Below, piece by piece: positions 1 to 10,576 of a stretch of DNA of 30,000 bases. The notes under the pieces were generated by a model. That model was not told the DNA's origin. It made no database searches and was given only the letters and a program-made list of their open reading frames with translations. Both the position numbers and the translations under genes were made by a program. Origin of the DNA: Paulinella micropora (Eukaryota > Cercozoa > Imbricatea > Euglyphida > Paulinellidae); NCBI GenBank assembly GCA_019918135.1, contig WBZZ01000883.1, positions 15,001 through 45,000 on the forward strand, written 5' to 3'. Position 1 is the first letter of the stretch; the number at the start of each line of letters is the position of its first letter.

Positions 1-86
1 TTCCACCGATTGGTGTGGAGACTTTCCTTATGGAATGGAGGACTGGATGCACATGGCCTTTTGGCTCAGCAATTGGCAGTCGATAC
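1..86 (+). repeat. SINE-like repeat, 3' part (cut by window start)
   Basis: The first 86 bases match positions about 2,022-2,107 almost base for base (only a few differences near the 3' end) and run straight into a (TAT)n tract. Both copies hold a small stem-loop-forming segment, then an ATGGAGG block, then a segment ending in CTCAGCAATTGGCAG. A diverged version of the same 3' end occurs at about 19,040-19,093. A 3' end followed by a simple-repeat tail is typical of SINEs. The 5' head of this copy lies outside the window. Confidence 0.6.
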
Positions 87-87
87 A

Positions 88-173
<86 letters not shown>

Positions 174-189
174 TGTTATTATTATTATT
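87..189. repeat. (TAT)n microsatellite
   Basis: About 100 bp of TTA/TAT trinucleotide repeat with one interruption near 171-180. It directly follows the SINE-like 3' end and is probably its expanded tail. The long poly-Tyr, poly-Ile and poly-Leu reading frames across it are artefacts. Confidence 0.95.
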
Positions 190-195
190 CGATAG

Positions 196-357
196 CATAG
201 TTTAGAGAGGGGAGTATAGATACTTAGCTTTAGTATAGTTAGCTAGTGTGTGTGGCCTTCTATCAGTTATCAGTGAGCCTTTCCCTGTTTTTTTTTTCGA
301 GTATATTTCTTCTAACGGGAAGCGCTGCCATTTTTTTTAAATTTAAACTCTCTTTTT
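196..357 (+). repeat. Dispersed repeat family E2, copy 1
   Basis: About 160 bp that recurs at 1,661-1,804 in the same orientation. Shared blocks include TTTAGAGAGGGGAGTATAG, a GCTAGTGTGTGTGGC-like block, TATCAGTGAGCCTTTCCCTGT and TAACGGGAAGCGCTG followed by a T-run. Both copies end in A/T-rich sequence leading into (TTA)n, which is short here (355-376). This is a second short interspersed family with the same tail type as the SINE-like repeat. No tRNA-type A or B box was recognised in it. Confidence 0.65.
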
Positions 358-400
358 ATTATTATTATTATTATTCCTCTTTTGCTGCCGCTTTAATTAG

Positions 401-550
401 CTTGCTCTTTAAGTTCACATCCGAGGACAACAAACATCGGGAGGGGGCGCTCGCGCTCGACGTTGCACTTACAAAGTACAACAATTTCGAACTGAAGGCG
501 TCCACGCAAGTGGAGACATGTGAGGGTGAAACTTCACCTTGTGCTCCCGG
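401..550 (+). CDS. Host gene of unknown function, first recognisable exon
   Basis: A likely exon following a pyrimidine-rich tract and an AG acceptor at 400 (alternative at 413). It ends at a GT donor at 551. The frame reads ...SEDNKHREGALALDVALTKY... and ends in a Cys/Pro-containing stretch. The exon ends in phase 2, and joining to the exon at 612 restores a glycine codon and keeps the frame open. The start codon is not in the visible part; the upstream sequence is repeat. No family is recognised, and the boundaries are inferred from splice signals and phase only. Confidence 0.45.
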
Positions 551-611
551 GTCTTTTTCCCTATAAGTATGAAAGATTTTTATAAACTGATTGTTTATTT
601 TTTATTTGCAG

Positions 612-670
612 GCTCTTCATTGTCTTTCCCATTGGTTGGCGCAAGAAGACTCCTGCGCAAGTCAATCGAG
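612..670 (+). CDS. Host gene, second exon (59 nt)
   Basis: A 59-nt exon between a strong T-rich acceptor (TTTATTTGCAG, ending at 611) and a GTACTGTATG donor at 671. In the frame set by its neighbours it reads LFIVFPIGWRKKTPAQVNR, hydrophobic then basic. The flanking introns are about 61 and 60 nt, which indicates a genome with compact introns. Phase agrees on both sides, which is the main support. Confidence 0.6.
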
Positions 671-730
671 GTACTGTATGTTTTTCAAAATTCACAAGCT
701 GCACATATTTTTTATACTTGGATGTTGCAG

Positions 731-984
731 GATCGAAGCGCTTCATTTTTGCTGCGCGCGAGGTCGACACTGACGGCGATGGCAAGGCTGACGAAATCCA
801 ATATCAGCTCATGGGTTTTTTTGGTTTTAACCTTAAACACTCTTGCATGCTTGATCCGTCGCCGATGGACTTCGAGAAGCAGGTGAAGCCCGCGTGGCTC
901 CTCTACGTCGGTAACCCCACGAACCCGCCTATGATTTGCAACTGGCGGAAGCGGGAGCTTTTGCTTCTGTACGAAGCAAACAAG
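731..984 (+). CDS. Host gene, third exon
   Basis: A 254-nt exon after the acceptor ATGTTGCAG. In phase with the previous exon it reads SKRFIFAAREVDTDGDGKA... and later contains KQVKPAWLLYVGNPTNPP and a basic CNWRKRELLLLYEANK end. The DTDGDGKADE stretch resembles a calcium-binding loop (EF-hand or dockerin type), but only one such loop is seen, so this is not a family assignment. A GT donor at 985 is followed by (TCT)n. That donor leaves phase 0, while the next exon needs one leftover base, so the 3' boundary or an intervening exon is uncertain. Confidence 0.6.
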
Positions 985-999
985 GTCATTTCTTCTTCT

Positions 1000-1035
<36 letters not shown>

Positions 1036-1330
1036 ATTTTTCTTTTTCTTCTTCATATACATGTTATTATTCTTTTTCTCCACCAGCTCCATCTTTTTTT
1101 TTTTTTTTTTTTTTTTTTTTTGTTTTTGTTTTTGTTTTTTTTTGGCATCTTCCTTTTCTTTATTTTGCATATTTACTGCATGCTCGCCTGAAACGTTAGA
1201 AGAAGAATCAAAAAAAGGGCCCGACTGAGCCTCGCTCTTCGGGCAGGCCAAAAAAACTGAGATTCGGTAGCAACATTGTATGTAATGAAAAATGAAGGAT
1301 GTATGTAATATTGTTTGGTTCTTTGTGCAG
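985..1330 (+). other. Intron with (TCT)n and poly-T tracts
   Basis: About 346 nt between the putative donor at 985 and the acceptor TTTGTGCAG ending at 1,330. It contains (TCT)n at about 990-1,035 and a long T-run broken by Gs at 1,096-1,143. A small missed exon inside could explain the phase conflict between flanking exons; the stretch around 1,180-1,250 is the least repetitive part. Confidence 0.5.
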
Positions 1331-1432
1331 AATCCATCGACGTCGACGATGTTCCAGACGTTCCAGACGTCCCTGAAGAAGAAGAGACCCCTGAGCCTCC
1401 TATGCCTAAGGGGTCCAGCAAGAAAAAGCCAG
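1331..1432 (+). CDS. Host gene, fourth exon (acidic and Lys-rich)
   Basis: One of the three frames is clearly protein-like: an acidic run with a DVP tripeptide repeated three times, then EEEETPEPPMPKGSSKKKP. A GTACTAG donor follows at 1,433. The composition predicts a disordered linker, possibly nuclear. The exon ends with one leftover base, which joins correctly to the next exon. Confidence 0.6.
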
Positions 1433-1498
1433 GTACTAGCAAATTTCATCTTTTTTTTGTGCTTTTTTTTCAGTGTTTCTAATTTCTGACGTGACTAG

Positions 1499-1557
1499 GC
1501 AAGCCGAAGTCCAAAAAGCCCGCGGTCGACGCTGATGAAGTGGACATGTCGTTGGAG
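1499..1557 (+). CDS. Host gene, fifth exon (59 nt)
   Basis: Between the acceptor GTGACTAG (ending 1,498) and a GTATAATC donor at 1,558. It continues the frame as KPKSKKPAVDADEVDMSLE, so the Lys/Pro-rich to acidic character is maintained across the 66-nt intron. It ends in phase 0. The next intron is large and filled with repeats (1,558 to about 2,250). Confidence 0.6.
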
Positions 1558-1599
1558 GTATAATCTTTCCTACTCCTTCTTCTTCTTTTTCTTTTTTTT

Positions 1600-1632
1600 T
1601 GTGAGGGGGGGGCCCCCGGGGGGGGGGGGGGT
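1600..1632. repeat. G/C homopolymer tract
   Basis: A run of G, then C, then about 15 G inside the large intron. Similar C-then-G homopolymers occur at 3,178-3,211 and throughout the GC-rich block on the right. Confidence 0.9.
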
Positions 1633-1660
1633 CAAAAGGTCTCTTTGGGCGCCGCAGCAT

Positions 1661-1934
<274 letters not shown>

Positions 1935-1935
1935 T

Positions 1936-2107
1936 AGGGAGTACATAGGCCATCGGTCCCTTTCCATGGGCTGATTGGTATAAAGCTCCTAGAGTGATGT
2001 TCTATGCCGTCACTTCCTTTATTCCACCGATTGGTGTGGAGACTTTCCTTATGGAATGGAGGACTGGATGCACATGGCCTTTTGTCTCAGCAATTGGCAG
2101 GAGATAT
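1936..2107 (+). repeat. SINE-like repeat with (TAT)n tail
   Basis: About 170 bp whose last 86 bp nearly match the window start. A hairpin-capable CCACCGATTGGTGTGG lies near 2,023-2,038, then ATGGAGG, then the CTCAGCAATTGGCAG end and a (TAT)n tail. No convincing A or B box is seen in the 5' part, so this copy may be truncated or its head may have diverged. Confidence 0.6.
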
Positions 2108-2109
2108 AC

Positions 2110-2195
<86 letters not shown>

Positions 2196-2220
2196 TTTGT
2201 TGTTGTTGTTGTCGTTGCTG
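2108..2220. repeat. (TAT)n then (TTG)n microsatellite
   Basis: About 85 bp of TAT repeat followed by a short TTG-rich stretch, ending just upstream of the last exon's acceptor region. Confidence 0.95.
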
Positions 2221-2250
2221 TTGGTTTGTTCTGCCACTGCCTTGTTCGCA

Positions 2251-2836
2251 AGAAATGAACGACTTCTTTCAAAACAACGGCGACCGGTATTGTATTCAGG
2301 GTAGTTCGTCCGCCGGCGTGTCGAAAGAAGTCGTTCAGGATCTTGTGAACAAGGCAATGTCAGAACAAGCCGCATCCATTAAGGAAATGCTAGCAGAAGA
2401 AAGAAAGTTGAGAGAGGAGGAAAGGAAGAAAAAAGAAGCGCAAGATCGGAAGGAAAAAGAGGCGCAAGAGAAGCGACAACGGGAAGAGGAGAGAAGAAAG
2501 AGGAAGAATTCGAAGAAGGAGAAGGAGGAGGAGGAGGAGGAGGAGGAAAGCTCAGAAGAAGAGAACGAGAGAGTGAAGAAGAAGATGAAGAAGAATAACA
2601 AGAACAAGAAAAACTATGATGATAATGATAACAACAACAACAACATCAGCAACAACAACAGCAACAACAACAACAACAACAACAAAAATAGTAAGAGCGA
2701 GAGAGAAAGCTTGCTGGAGGATCTCATCGCGCGGATGGCAGCTGGCGCTCTGTCTGCTGGTAACTCACCTTCCACCCCCAACGCGGCACCGGTCTCACCG
2801 CTCCCAGCTCACCTAACGCATGGGAGTTTGTTTTAG
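2251..2836 (+). CDS. Coiled-coil, poly-Asn protein (last exon of the host gene or a separate gene)
   Basis: Open from the AG at about 2,252 to a TAG at 2,834-2,836; the first ATG is at 2,255 (193 codons from there). The N-terminus is MNDFFQNNGDRYCIQGSSSA. A long Glu/Lys/Arg-rich segment with heptad-like spacing (about residues 40-110) predicts a charged coiled coil, then an acidic run from (GAG)n, then poly-Asn from (AAC)n at 2,632-2,680. A non-repetitive C-terminus follows, containing ESLLEDLIARMAAGALS. An acceptor at about 2,252 would need a one-base leftover, whereas the exon at 1,499 ends in phase 0. Either another exon exists or this is a separate single-exon gene. Confidence 0.55.
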
Positions 2837-3739
2837 CATCGCTTGCGCTGACTCGGCGCTAACTTCAAATGCACGCACCAGGTAGTTTGCATAGCTTTCA
2901 CTTTTCTCCTTCATCTGAAAGATGTTTGAATTTGTTTTGTGTTTTTTTTCTTTGTAGTAGTGTAGTATTAATCGTAATTTTTTGCACTGGCAGGTTTGTT
3001 ATGGTCGAAAGCGTGATTAAGAACGTTTGTCGCGTGCAAGAGTTAAACAAACTTCTAATTTAGTTAGTATCATATTACGGAGTTAGATTTATTATTTTTT
3101 TTAGTAATTAAAGAAATTTTGTTGTAGAATCTATGTATTTTGCGTGGCGACATCGCACTTCTCTTCCTCCCCCGTTCCCCCCTCCCCCCTCCCCCCCCCC
3201 CCCCGGGGGGGAATTTATTGTAGGTAAAAGCAATGTTTATTATCATAATAAAGTGAAATGCTTAATGTAAACAAAGATAAACAAACTTAAAAGCAAATTC
3301 TGCATGTTGGGCATTGTTATCATCATAGATTCATAGTAGCCGGGACTATGAAAAAGGAGAAAGATTACCGTGTCGGACCGGTTCCTGCCCACCTCTGAAG
3401 ATGAAGTTAAAGTGTATTACAATTAATAAAAACATGTTTTAATATTATTTTTATATGTTCTGCAATCAGTGAATTGATTTCCTTTCATTTCCACACGTTT
3501 TCAAAAAAGTCCATATACTTCATGGAAAATTTCGGAAAAAGGGATACCCCCAAGATTGTCGAATGTTTAGTTATAAGTTTACAACACACCATTTTGCAGA
3601 CAGCATGGGCACAACGTTTGGAAAGACTGTGCAAGGCCACGGGACGTGTTCCCCAACGGATGGATGTCCCCTTCAGATATTCTCACTGATTCAGAACGCA
3701 AGGCAGCATGATTAGGGCGTAAGCGGGCGTAAGCTCGCT
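2837..3739. other. 3' UTR and intergenic sequence
   Basis: No convincing coding region. A possible 3' UTR intron runs from a CACCAG|GTAGTT donor (2,882) to a GGCAG acceptor (2,993). AATAAA-type poly(A) signals occur near 3,248 and 3,425, and an ATTAAA near 3,107. A C14-G7-type homopolymer sits at 3,178-3,211. No sequence matching the region downstream of the copia element was found here, so a 5' LTR was not identified. Confidence 0.5.
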
Positions 3740-4574
3740 ATGGAAACCCCAGATACCCCAGGTAGTCAAGCTAGGGAAGTATCTAATGATAGTGGAAGAG
3801 AAACTGTCATAAGAAGGAGGGGAAAGAGTAGTTACAAATCCTATCTTGATGTTAGCGCTCTACCTTCATTACTCCAGGCACCGGCAGCTAGTAGTAGCTC
3901 TAGTAGCACCACTGGGTCAGTGAAAGCTAGTCAGACTAGTAGCAGTAGCTGTGCAGGTCAGCCTACCTCTACACGCCCCATTAGCAGTGCGAAGAGTAGT
4001 ACAACGCCAGCTAGTGCCAGCATACCAGAAAGCGGTAGTGCGCCTTTGGTTAATCCCCGGGCGACATCGCCGCCTGACAATCAACCGGGTAGAATACAGG
4101 GTCATTTCACAACTGTTCGATGCCGTTCACAGGGGATGTTTCCGTGTCGACTTTAGGTCGACTGGAGCTTACAATAGTGATGAATCGGTAAATGTCTTGT
4201 ATTCAGGACTGCGCATGGTCATAGAACAGTACATAGTCAACATGAATCTAAGGAGTGTAGACGTACACGCAACCCAGTTTACAATAGATCACCCTTACCT
4301 CGCTTACACTGATGCGCACCCGTATTTTCAAGAGGTCTTAGGCCCAATCCCCAGGCCAAGCCCCATTGAAGAACCGGGAGCTGAAGAGGAAGACGAAGAA
4401 GGAGAAGTAGGTGATAGCATAATGCACAATGCCCACGCTATGGTTAACTTGTCTAGAGATAGCATAGTTGACGATAGTGCTTGTAGCATGAACATTATGA
4501 TATCACCCAACAAAAATCTCTTCACTAATCTAGTGAAGGACAGGCCAAGTTCAGGACAGCTAACAGCATCATAA
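3740..4574 (+). pseudogene. copia-1 gag-like region
   Basis: The first ATG at 3,740 starts a Ser/Thr-rich region (METPDTPGSQAREVSNDSGR...) that shifts frame near 4,100-4,150. A second frame then runs to 4,574 with LFDAVHRGCFRVDFRSTGAY and an acidic EEEDEEGEVGD stretch. No CCHC zinc knuckle is visible. Assignment as gag rests on its position upstream of integrase, not on a recognised motif. Confidence 0.45.
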
Positions 4575-5002
4575 CTGCATCCCTGAAAGGTCAGATGTCA
4601 GTGCAGTTAGCGGGAGTCGGAGAAGAGATAGACGTAGTTGCTAGGAATGCGGTGTACAACCCAGATCTGCCCTATATTATATACCCTGATATCTACCGCC
4701 ACTTGGGATAATTCAGGAATGCAGTATTGCATCAGAATGGACAGATCATTTTGCTGGACAAGCCCATACCAGTTGACAAGGGAGCAATACTTGCGCAAGG
4801 TCGCAGAGCCCAGAACAACATATACGTCTGGGACAGGCCTGGCATTAAGCAACTAGATCCTAACCTCATCTTTGACCCACACACAGGAAAGCAGGTGGAC
4901 AGTAGGAAGAAGCTTGCTAAACTGAAGGATCGAAAGAAGAAGCACATAAACCACAGTGCCACATCAGTTCCCACACAACAATTTACTGCACCAAATGCTT
5001 AG
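4575..5002 (+). pseudogene. copia-1 protease/connector region
   Basis: This region sits where copia elements carry the aspartic protease. The frame is broken by a TAA near 4,708. The readable part includes KPIPVDKGAILAQGRRAQNN and a basic KKLAKLKDRKKKHINHS. A canonical DSGA or DTGA active site was not found, so the protease is either lost or unrecognisable. Confidence 0.35.
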
Positions 5003-5800
5003 CCTATCACAGACTACTCATTTTTGGAAATGTATCAGCATGTGTGTGTGGATGGGACTGTGACCATGGTTGTAACTATGTGCCATACACATACGAATGC
5101 GACACTGAACTTGGAGAGAAAGCAGACGATGACACATACCATTGCTCATACCTCTTACCTGTTGTCCGTCCTGATGCGAACAAGAACATCCATTTCGTTA
5201 TACTTCACCGCATGGCATTACATAGAGGCGGTGCGGCGACGGATAGGCTAGCTAAAGCACAGGGATGGACGATCATAGGAAAGGATTGGAGAGAAGCTGT
5301 GAGAAAGTGTGAGTGTTGTAGTCTAGCTAAGATGCGAGAAGTAGATCACAGTTCTAAAAACAGACACGACAGGGATTGGCCCCAGGGGAATGCCTAGTTA
5401 TGGATACTCAGTTTTACTTAGTGTTGTCCCATGATGGGAGAAAATACAAGTATACCATTAAGTGCGTAGCTAGCGGATACGTAAAGGACTACTACCTAAA
5501 ACAGAGGAACGATTTTTGCGACTATTTCCTTGAGGCAGTTGCATTCTTTGAGCGTCAGACAGGAAATGCGGTTAGGATGGTCAAGTCAGATCAGGAGTAC
5601 AGGGTTACGGAGTTTTTCGGGCCTTGATTAAACGTACAGGAGTAGAATTCTACCCGTCCCCTAAGGGCCACAGTAAGAGTAATGCAGTGATAGAACGATC
5701 ACATCTAACCATGGAAGGCCCAGCAACAGCTGCCAGACTTGACGCGGGTTTGCCCATAAGTTTTTGGACAGACTTGGAAAAGAACTCTAAATACATTTAG
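5003..5800 (+). pseudogene. copia-1 integrase
   Basis: The N-terminal zinc-binding HHCC motif is visible: HRMALHRG (His-x4-His), then CECC (Cys-x2-Cys) about 30 residues on, at roughly 5,205-5,320. The catalytic core has the first Asp in VMDTQFY (about 5,398), the second in KSDQEYR (about 5,585) and the Glu in SNAVIERSH (about 5,675). The last two are about 34 residues apart once a frameshift near 5,615 is allowed for, the normal D,D-35-E spacing. A stop near 5,800 ends the frame. Integrase inserts the cDNA into host DNA; this copy cannot be functional. Confidence 0.8.
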
Positions 5801-7125
5801 AATAGGATACCCAACGCATACGGAAAGTTCAAGGGTATTTCCCCTTTTGAGGCCATCTTCAAGAAGAAACAGTTAATGTCACACCTAAAACCCATTGGTT
5901 GTGCTGCTATCATGAAGGTGGAGAGTAAGAAGGGAGAGCCCAAAGGTGTGCCGATCATATTTCTAGTGTGCAAATCAACCACTGGATACTACAGAGTGTA
6001 TGATCCTATAGGCAAACGTATCTAAGGAGATCTGAGAAATGTCCGTTTCGATGTGAATCGCATGGGGAAAAGAGTAGCTGCCAGGGTTTTCAATATGGAT
6101 CCCCCAGAGGACGAGAAATTAGAGAGGGTCAATTGGAATAAGGATCCACCAGCCCCAAAGTCTCGTACATTAGGGGGAGATGATGAGGACAATCAAGAGA
6201 GCGGAGTCACCAATGCTATAGAAGTAGAGGGATCTGAAGTGGGGTATCATCCCAGGAAACAGGGCTTGCCAATTTTGGGTGCTTCTAGGTCTACTGTAGT
6301 TGTGGAAAAGGAAGTTGTGGCCGTGGAAAGTGATAGTGATACGGATGTCGAACAGTTGTCCCCACCTGTCACCCCACAAGTCCATGATCCAGGAGGAAAC
6401 CCACAGCCAGAAAAAGAGAGTGTCAGTGCACCGCCAGTCAGTTCGATAGCCTTTCCCAAAGCGAAGAGTAGGAAGGTAAGACTGTCGAACCGACTGGACC
6501 CTTTACAGGGAGTTGAAGTAGCAGTTCCTGCCCAGAATTTGGAGAAAAATGGGCTCAGACTCAATAGTATTACGGAGAGCAGTGGCGCACACATATCAGA
6601 AAGGGACTTGCCATTCGTCCAGGGGGAGCTTTGAAGGCGATCTCAGGAAAAATGGAACCTACACATTACATAGACTTTGGAGAGGGTAAAGCAGAGAGAA
6701 TGTTAGATAGTGAGATAGAAAAATATAGGATTATTTCAGTCGGTACGACCAGTCTTATCAACACCCCAGAAGTCAGAGTAGAAGTCCCAGTTGTGCCCAA
6801 GTTGGACGAAGGAGAACAAGCTCAGTCAGTATTATCTCCGCGTAAGCCCAACCCCGCTACTTTTCGTTCCTGGACGCAGGGTGAGATAATATTATCAGGT
6901 GATAATCTCATACCTGAGGGACAGAAGAGGGTTAGACCCCAGAAGCAACCAGTTGCTCCTCCAATTAGTGTAGCACCAGCTACCGTAGTGCCAACACCGC
7001 CCATATTGACTGCCGCAACATTGCTTGAGGTAGTGCCTGATTTTGCTCATAATGCTTGTTTTTACTCCGACATCAAACCACAAGACAAGAAGGCAGCGAG
7101 AGAGAAAGAGATAAAATAACAGGAA
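5801..7125 (+). pseudogene. copia-1 integrase C-terminus and linker to RT
   Basis: Starts with PNAYGKFKGISPFEAIF and HLKPIGCAAIMKV, typical of the copia post-core region with an SH3-like fold. A stop follows near 6,023. Two long Pro/Val/Ser/Glu-rich frames then follow (6,053-6,634 and 6,631-7,119), the usual low-complexity linker between integrase and RT. No further domain is recognised. Confidence 0.6.
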
Positions 7126-7128
7126 GAG

Positions 7129-7958
7129 TTGAGATCGTTTGAATGGGTGAGAGAGACAGAGGCGAGGAGATGTGGCAGTAAGACAATACCATTGACATGG
7201 GTAGACACGGTAAAGCCGGACCCTAAAGGTGGTACTTATTGTAAGGCCCGGACGGCCATAAGGGGAGATTTGATGGAATCTGGCATTCACTTTAATGCTA
7301 AACGTACATATTCTCCTACTGCTCATCACCGCACATTTCTCATGTTTGTTGCGCACGCTGCTGTTCATAACAGAGATTTGAGGCTTGTTGACTTTGTCAC
7401 TGCATATTTGCACGCTATCATGCCTTACACCATCTATGCACATCCTCCACCTGGTTTCGAGCGTGTTGGGTGGGTGTGGCTCATTCTCAAAGCGTATTAC
7501 GGTCATCCTGAATCAGGAAGACTATGGTATGATGTTTTGAATGAGATTTTGGTAAAGTTTGGGTTCAAGCCCCTTGCCATAGACAAGGCATCGTACGCAA
7601 TTGTGAAGAACAACAATCCAATGCACACCACATTGATCACATTTCATGTTGATGATGGATTGCATGTAGCTAACGAGAAAGAACACTTACTAATAGAGTG
7701 AGATGTAAGGACCTTGGCATTGCCACGTCGTTCAGGAACATTTCGCTCGATCATTTCGAGAATGGCATCCTTGTACACCAGAGGGTTTATATTAAAGCCG
7801 TTTTGCTTAAGCTCGGCTATGACGGCGCTATTGCCGCCAAGTCCCCCAATACCTCTGATGTGGTTCGTCCTCTCAAGTCCGGACATCCCATTTTGGAGTA
7901 CGACCTCCGTACTCTTATTGTGTCTTACTTTTCGTCGCAGTCAACACTCAGCCCATGA
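7129..7958 (+). pseudogene. copia-1 reverse transcriptase
   Basis: A classic copia RT (RVT_2 type). The fingers start near FEWVRETEARRCGSKTIPLT, KARTAIRGDLME follows, and the motif A Asp is in LRLVDFVTAYLHA. The conserved YGHPESGRLWYDVL block is present, and the active site is FHVDDGLHVAN (HVDD in place of the common YVDD). A stop at about 7,700 breaks the frame. The thumb continues as HFENGILVHQRVYIKAVLLK to about 7,920. Confidence 0.9.
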
Positions 7959-8727
7959 TCGTTTGTGCTCTGAACATGGCAGCTTTGGATATGGTTCCGA
8001 ACCCCCCTCGTGCGTATTCGCGTATCGATAAGATCTGCAGGTTTTTGGTTACTCCTCGTGGGATTTTCTTTAGGAGAGCCGATAAGACTATCACTTCGAT
8101 GTGGAGTTACGCTAAGCAGGGGGAGCGTAAGCACACGCCATTTTGTGGATCGCCCGTGATGGATTCATTTCAGGACATTGACCCCATTCATTTAGCCCAG
8201 AACTCGGTAAAGCTTGGTGAGGGGGAAATTCCAAAGGAAGTCCAGCAAAAGACCCCTGTGTTCGGTTATTGCGATTCCAATTTCGCTTCTCGTGTTGAGG
8301 ATAGAAGATTCCGCAGTGGTTTCATTTTCTTCGTCCACTTGACCCCGATTTCAGTTTTCTCTAAGTTGCAGTCTGTCGTTGCGAATTCGACTGTCGAAGC
8401 TGAAATTATAGCCGCAAATGAGGCGGTTGGGAAGCAGAGGCCATTCGGAAAGTGCTGGTAGATATGGGTTATTCGCCGGGGATCATCTCGATTCTTGAGG
8501 ATAATTCCGGGGCTATTTCGTTGTCAGCTAGAGGCCTTGGTGAGAACCGTACTAAACATATCGCGGTACGTTTTCATTACCTGGTCGACAGGTGCCGTGC
8601 AAAGTCCGTGCAATTGTATAAAATCGCGTCAAAGAAGAATGTGGCGGACTATCTGACTAAATCTCTTCCATTTACGAATTTTTCACCAATCTCCGGGCAT
8701 GTCGCGGTAGAAATGCCAGCAGAATAG
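7955..8727 (+). pseudogene. copia-1 RNase H
   Basis: Contains the copia RNase H signature in two broken frames. GYCDSNFASRVEDRRFRSG holds the first Asp, ANSTVEAEIIAANEAV the Glu, and ILEDNSGAISLS the next Asp. These are followed by RTKHIAVRFHYL and KNVADYLTKSLP, the usual C-terminal end of the polyprotein. A stop at 8,459-8,461 splits it. The polyprotein ends at 8,727 and the polypurine tract lies about 125 bp further on. Confidence 0.88.
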
Positions 8728-10576
8728 CTTCCTTGTTGTATCATGCATGCTGCACCATGCGTATATGACATATTGTTTGTGCATTTTGCTTTCATCTCCT
8801 TTAATGTCTAAATACTTATCAACTAAACTCACTTTTGCTACATTACACTCCGAAAAGTGAGGGGGAGAGAGAGCCACCACTATTGTTTTCTGTTATTGCG
8901 ACATTAGAAGTTTATACATGAAATTTAGATTATATCGCATGTGTCAATGATCTACTTTGCTATACGGACTTAATCGAAGTTAATGTCATAATAATAGTAT
9001 TTAATAGTTATAGCCTTACATATAGATAGTAAACTAAGAAGACCCATTGGCCACCATGTAGCTAGTACTATGGTTCTAGTTCTGTTAGTGTAGCTAAATT
9101 GTAAACATAGTTGTCGACGTGATCGGATCGCTCATATTTCTCGGTATATGCTTGTATCCTATGACAACCGTCGGATGTAATTAGGTAATTCACGTTAAAA
9201 AGCAACCTTAATATTATTGCCTTTCATGTTGATGTTTTCTGATGTAATGTTGGTAATGCTGCGCGTTCAACATAGAACTAATTCAGTGTGTTGTCATAAG
9301 TTGTTACTTGGTGACATGTTTATCTATATGCTATGAATATATACATATTACAAGCAGGTGCTTCAGGCAGGGAACCGGCATGTTTATAACTGCTCTTGTA
9401 GGCTGGTCACGGCCCAGCATGTTTGTTTGTTGCCCTGTAGTTGATCTATGTGAATCGCTATTATGCTAACGTTGCTATTTACATAATCTTTACCTGCAAT
9501 GTATATGATATATGTGTCATGCTTGTTCGGCTGTATAGTAAGTATTTATACCTGTTTTCGTTATACCGTTATTGTATGTGCATCATATATATGTGCGATT
9601 GCTTTATTTCATCCGTGGCCTACATGTCACTCTACACGTTATCATTTCTGTGACTTCTCATTATGAGATTGTACTGGCGTGTGCAGACGGGTTATTACGG
9701 GGTTGCGGATTTGACGCAACTTTACGCTCATTTGATGTTTTATGTTTTGTCACCATTGCAGGGAACCTGACAATGCTCACCGTACTGCATTTCGCCCAAT
9801 ATTTCATTCTATTCAGTATGAAAAATTGAGCGCAAACGCATAGGTCATTTCATTTTTATAAGTATGTATGATGATTATAATTTATATGCAATGGCCTGGC
9901 CCAATATAGCGCATATTTTTCTAATTTCTGTTATTTGGGATCAACTCATATTTGCAAACCGACAGTTATCATAATATGATATATTATTGTAAGAAATCAG
10001 AGTCTCCCCTTGTAATAAGTTAGCAATAATTTAAGTTCCTGGGAAGGCAGTTTAACGGTAGTTAGATTAAGGGATAGCGCTTGAGGGGTGCGAGAGCTCT
10101 ACTACCGACGTCACACTGTTAACATGGGACTAAGGTGCGTAAATCACGCGTACCTATGCTATGGGCCGGGGCATAGCTTCAAATGGGACAACCCTGTCAG
10201 CGGAGTCGATGTATCTACTTCTACGAGAGGTGAGGGAGTGGATAGTCGATAGGTGTAATAATAATTTAATTTTTCATCATTTTTGTCTAATACATATTTC
10301 CACAGGCTTGAAGGATTATCTTTAATTATGTCACATTTTGTACCTAATCTAGAGTAATCAGGGGGAGTGTTAGGTAACAGGTTGGTAACTAACATATCCA
10401 TGTATTTACCCGGGTTATACGGTTAGATCCCGTATCAGAACAATTAATGCCAATCCACCTTTGTGCCGAGTGGGTACATCTGCCCCCAAAAAGTGGGTCC
10501 AGTTATTGTTCCGTTCTTAATATCAACCATCCGTTTCAGTCGTCCGTTACTGTTGGACATGGTATAATCATTAAAG
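8728..10576. other. AT-rich non-coding stretch between the two copia elements
   Basis: No coding region is supported. A polypurine tract lies at 8,853-8,873. At 10,361-10,394 there is GGGGGAG followed by TGTTAG...CTAACA, the form of a polypurine tract next to an LTR terminus. The minus-strand reading frame at 10,159-10,401 has no recognisable domain and was not called. The region may contain a diverged or solo LTR, but no direct repeat long enough to define one was found by eye. Confidence 0.5.

Larger units (their letters stand above)
3740..8727 (+). mobile_element. Decayed Ty1/copia-class retrotransposon (copia-1)
   Basis: Domain order gag-like, integrase, RT, RNase H (integrase before RT) is diagnostic of the copia superfamily. 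Each domain is on the plus strand, but the polyprotein is broken by at least six frameshifts or stops, so the copy is dead. A polypurine tract (AAAAGTGAGGGGGAGAGAGAG) at about 8,853 is the expected priming site of a 3' LTR. The matching 5' LTR and a tRNA primer site were not found, so the LTRs are either lost or too diverged to see. Confidence 0.85.

Noticed and set aside
772..801. EF-hand calcium-binding domain
   Set aside because: One DTDGDGKADE loop fits the pattern, but no helix-loop-helix pair or second loop is seen, so the loop alone is not enough.
9441..9829. Small plus-strand frames in the AT-rich spacer
   Set aside because: They are Tyr/Ile/Cys-rich translations of AT-rich DNA with no motif and no splice or neighbour support.
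10159..10401. 80-codon minus-strand frame
   Set aside because: The composition is fairly normal but no domain is seen, it is short and it lies beside retroelement debris; too little support to call a gene.
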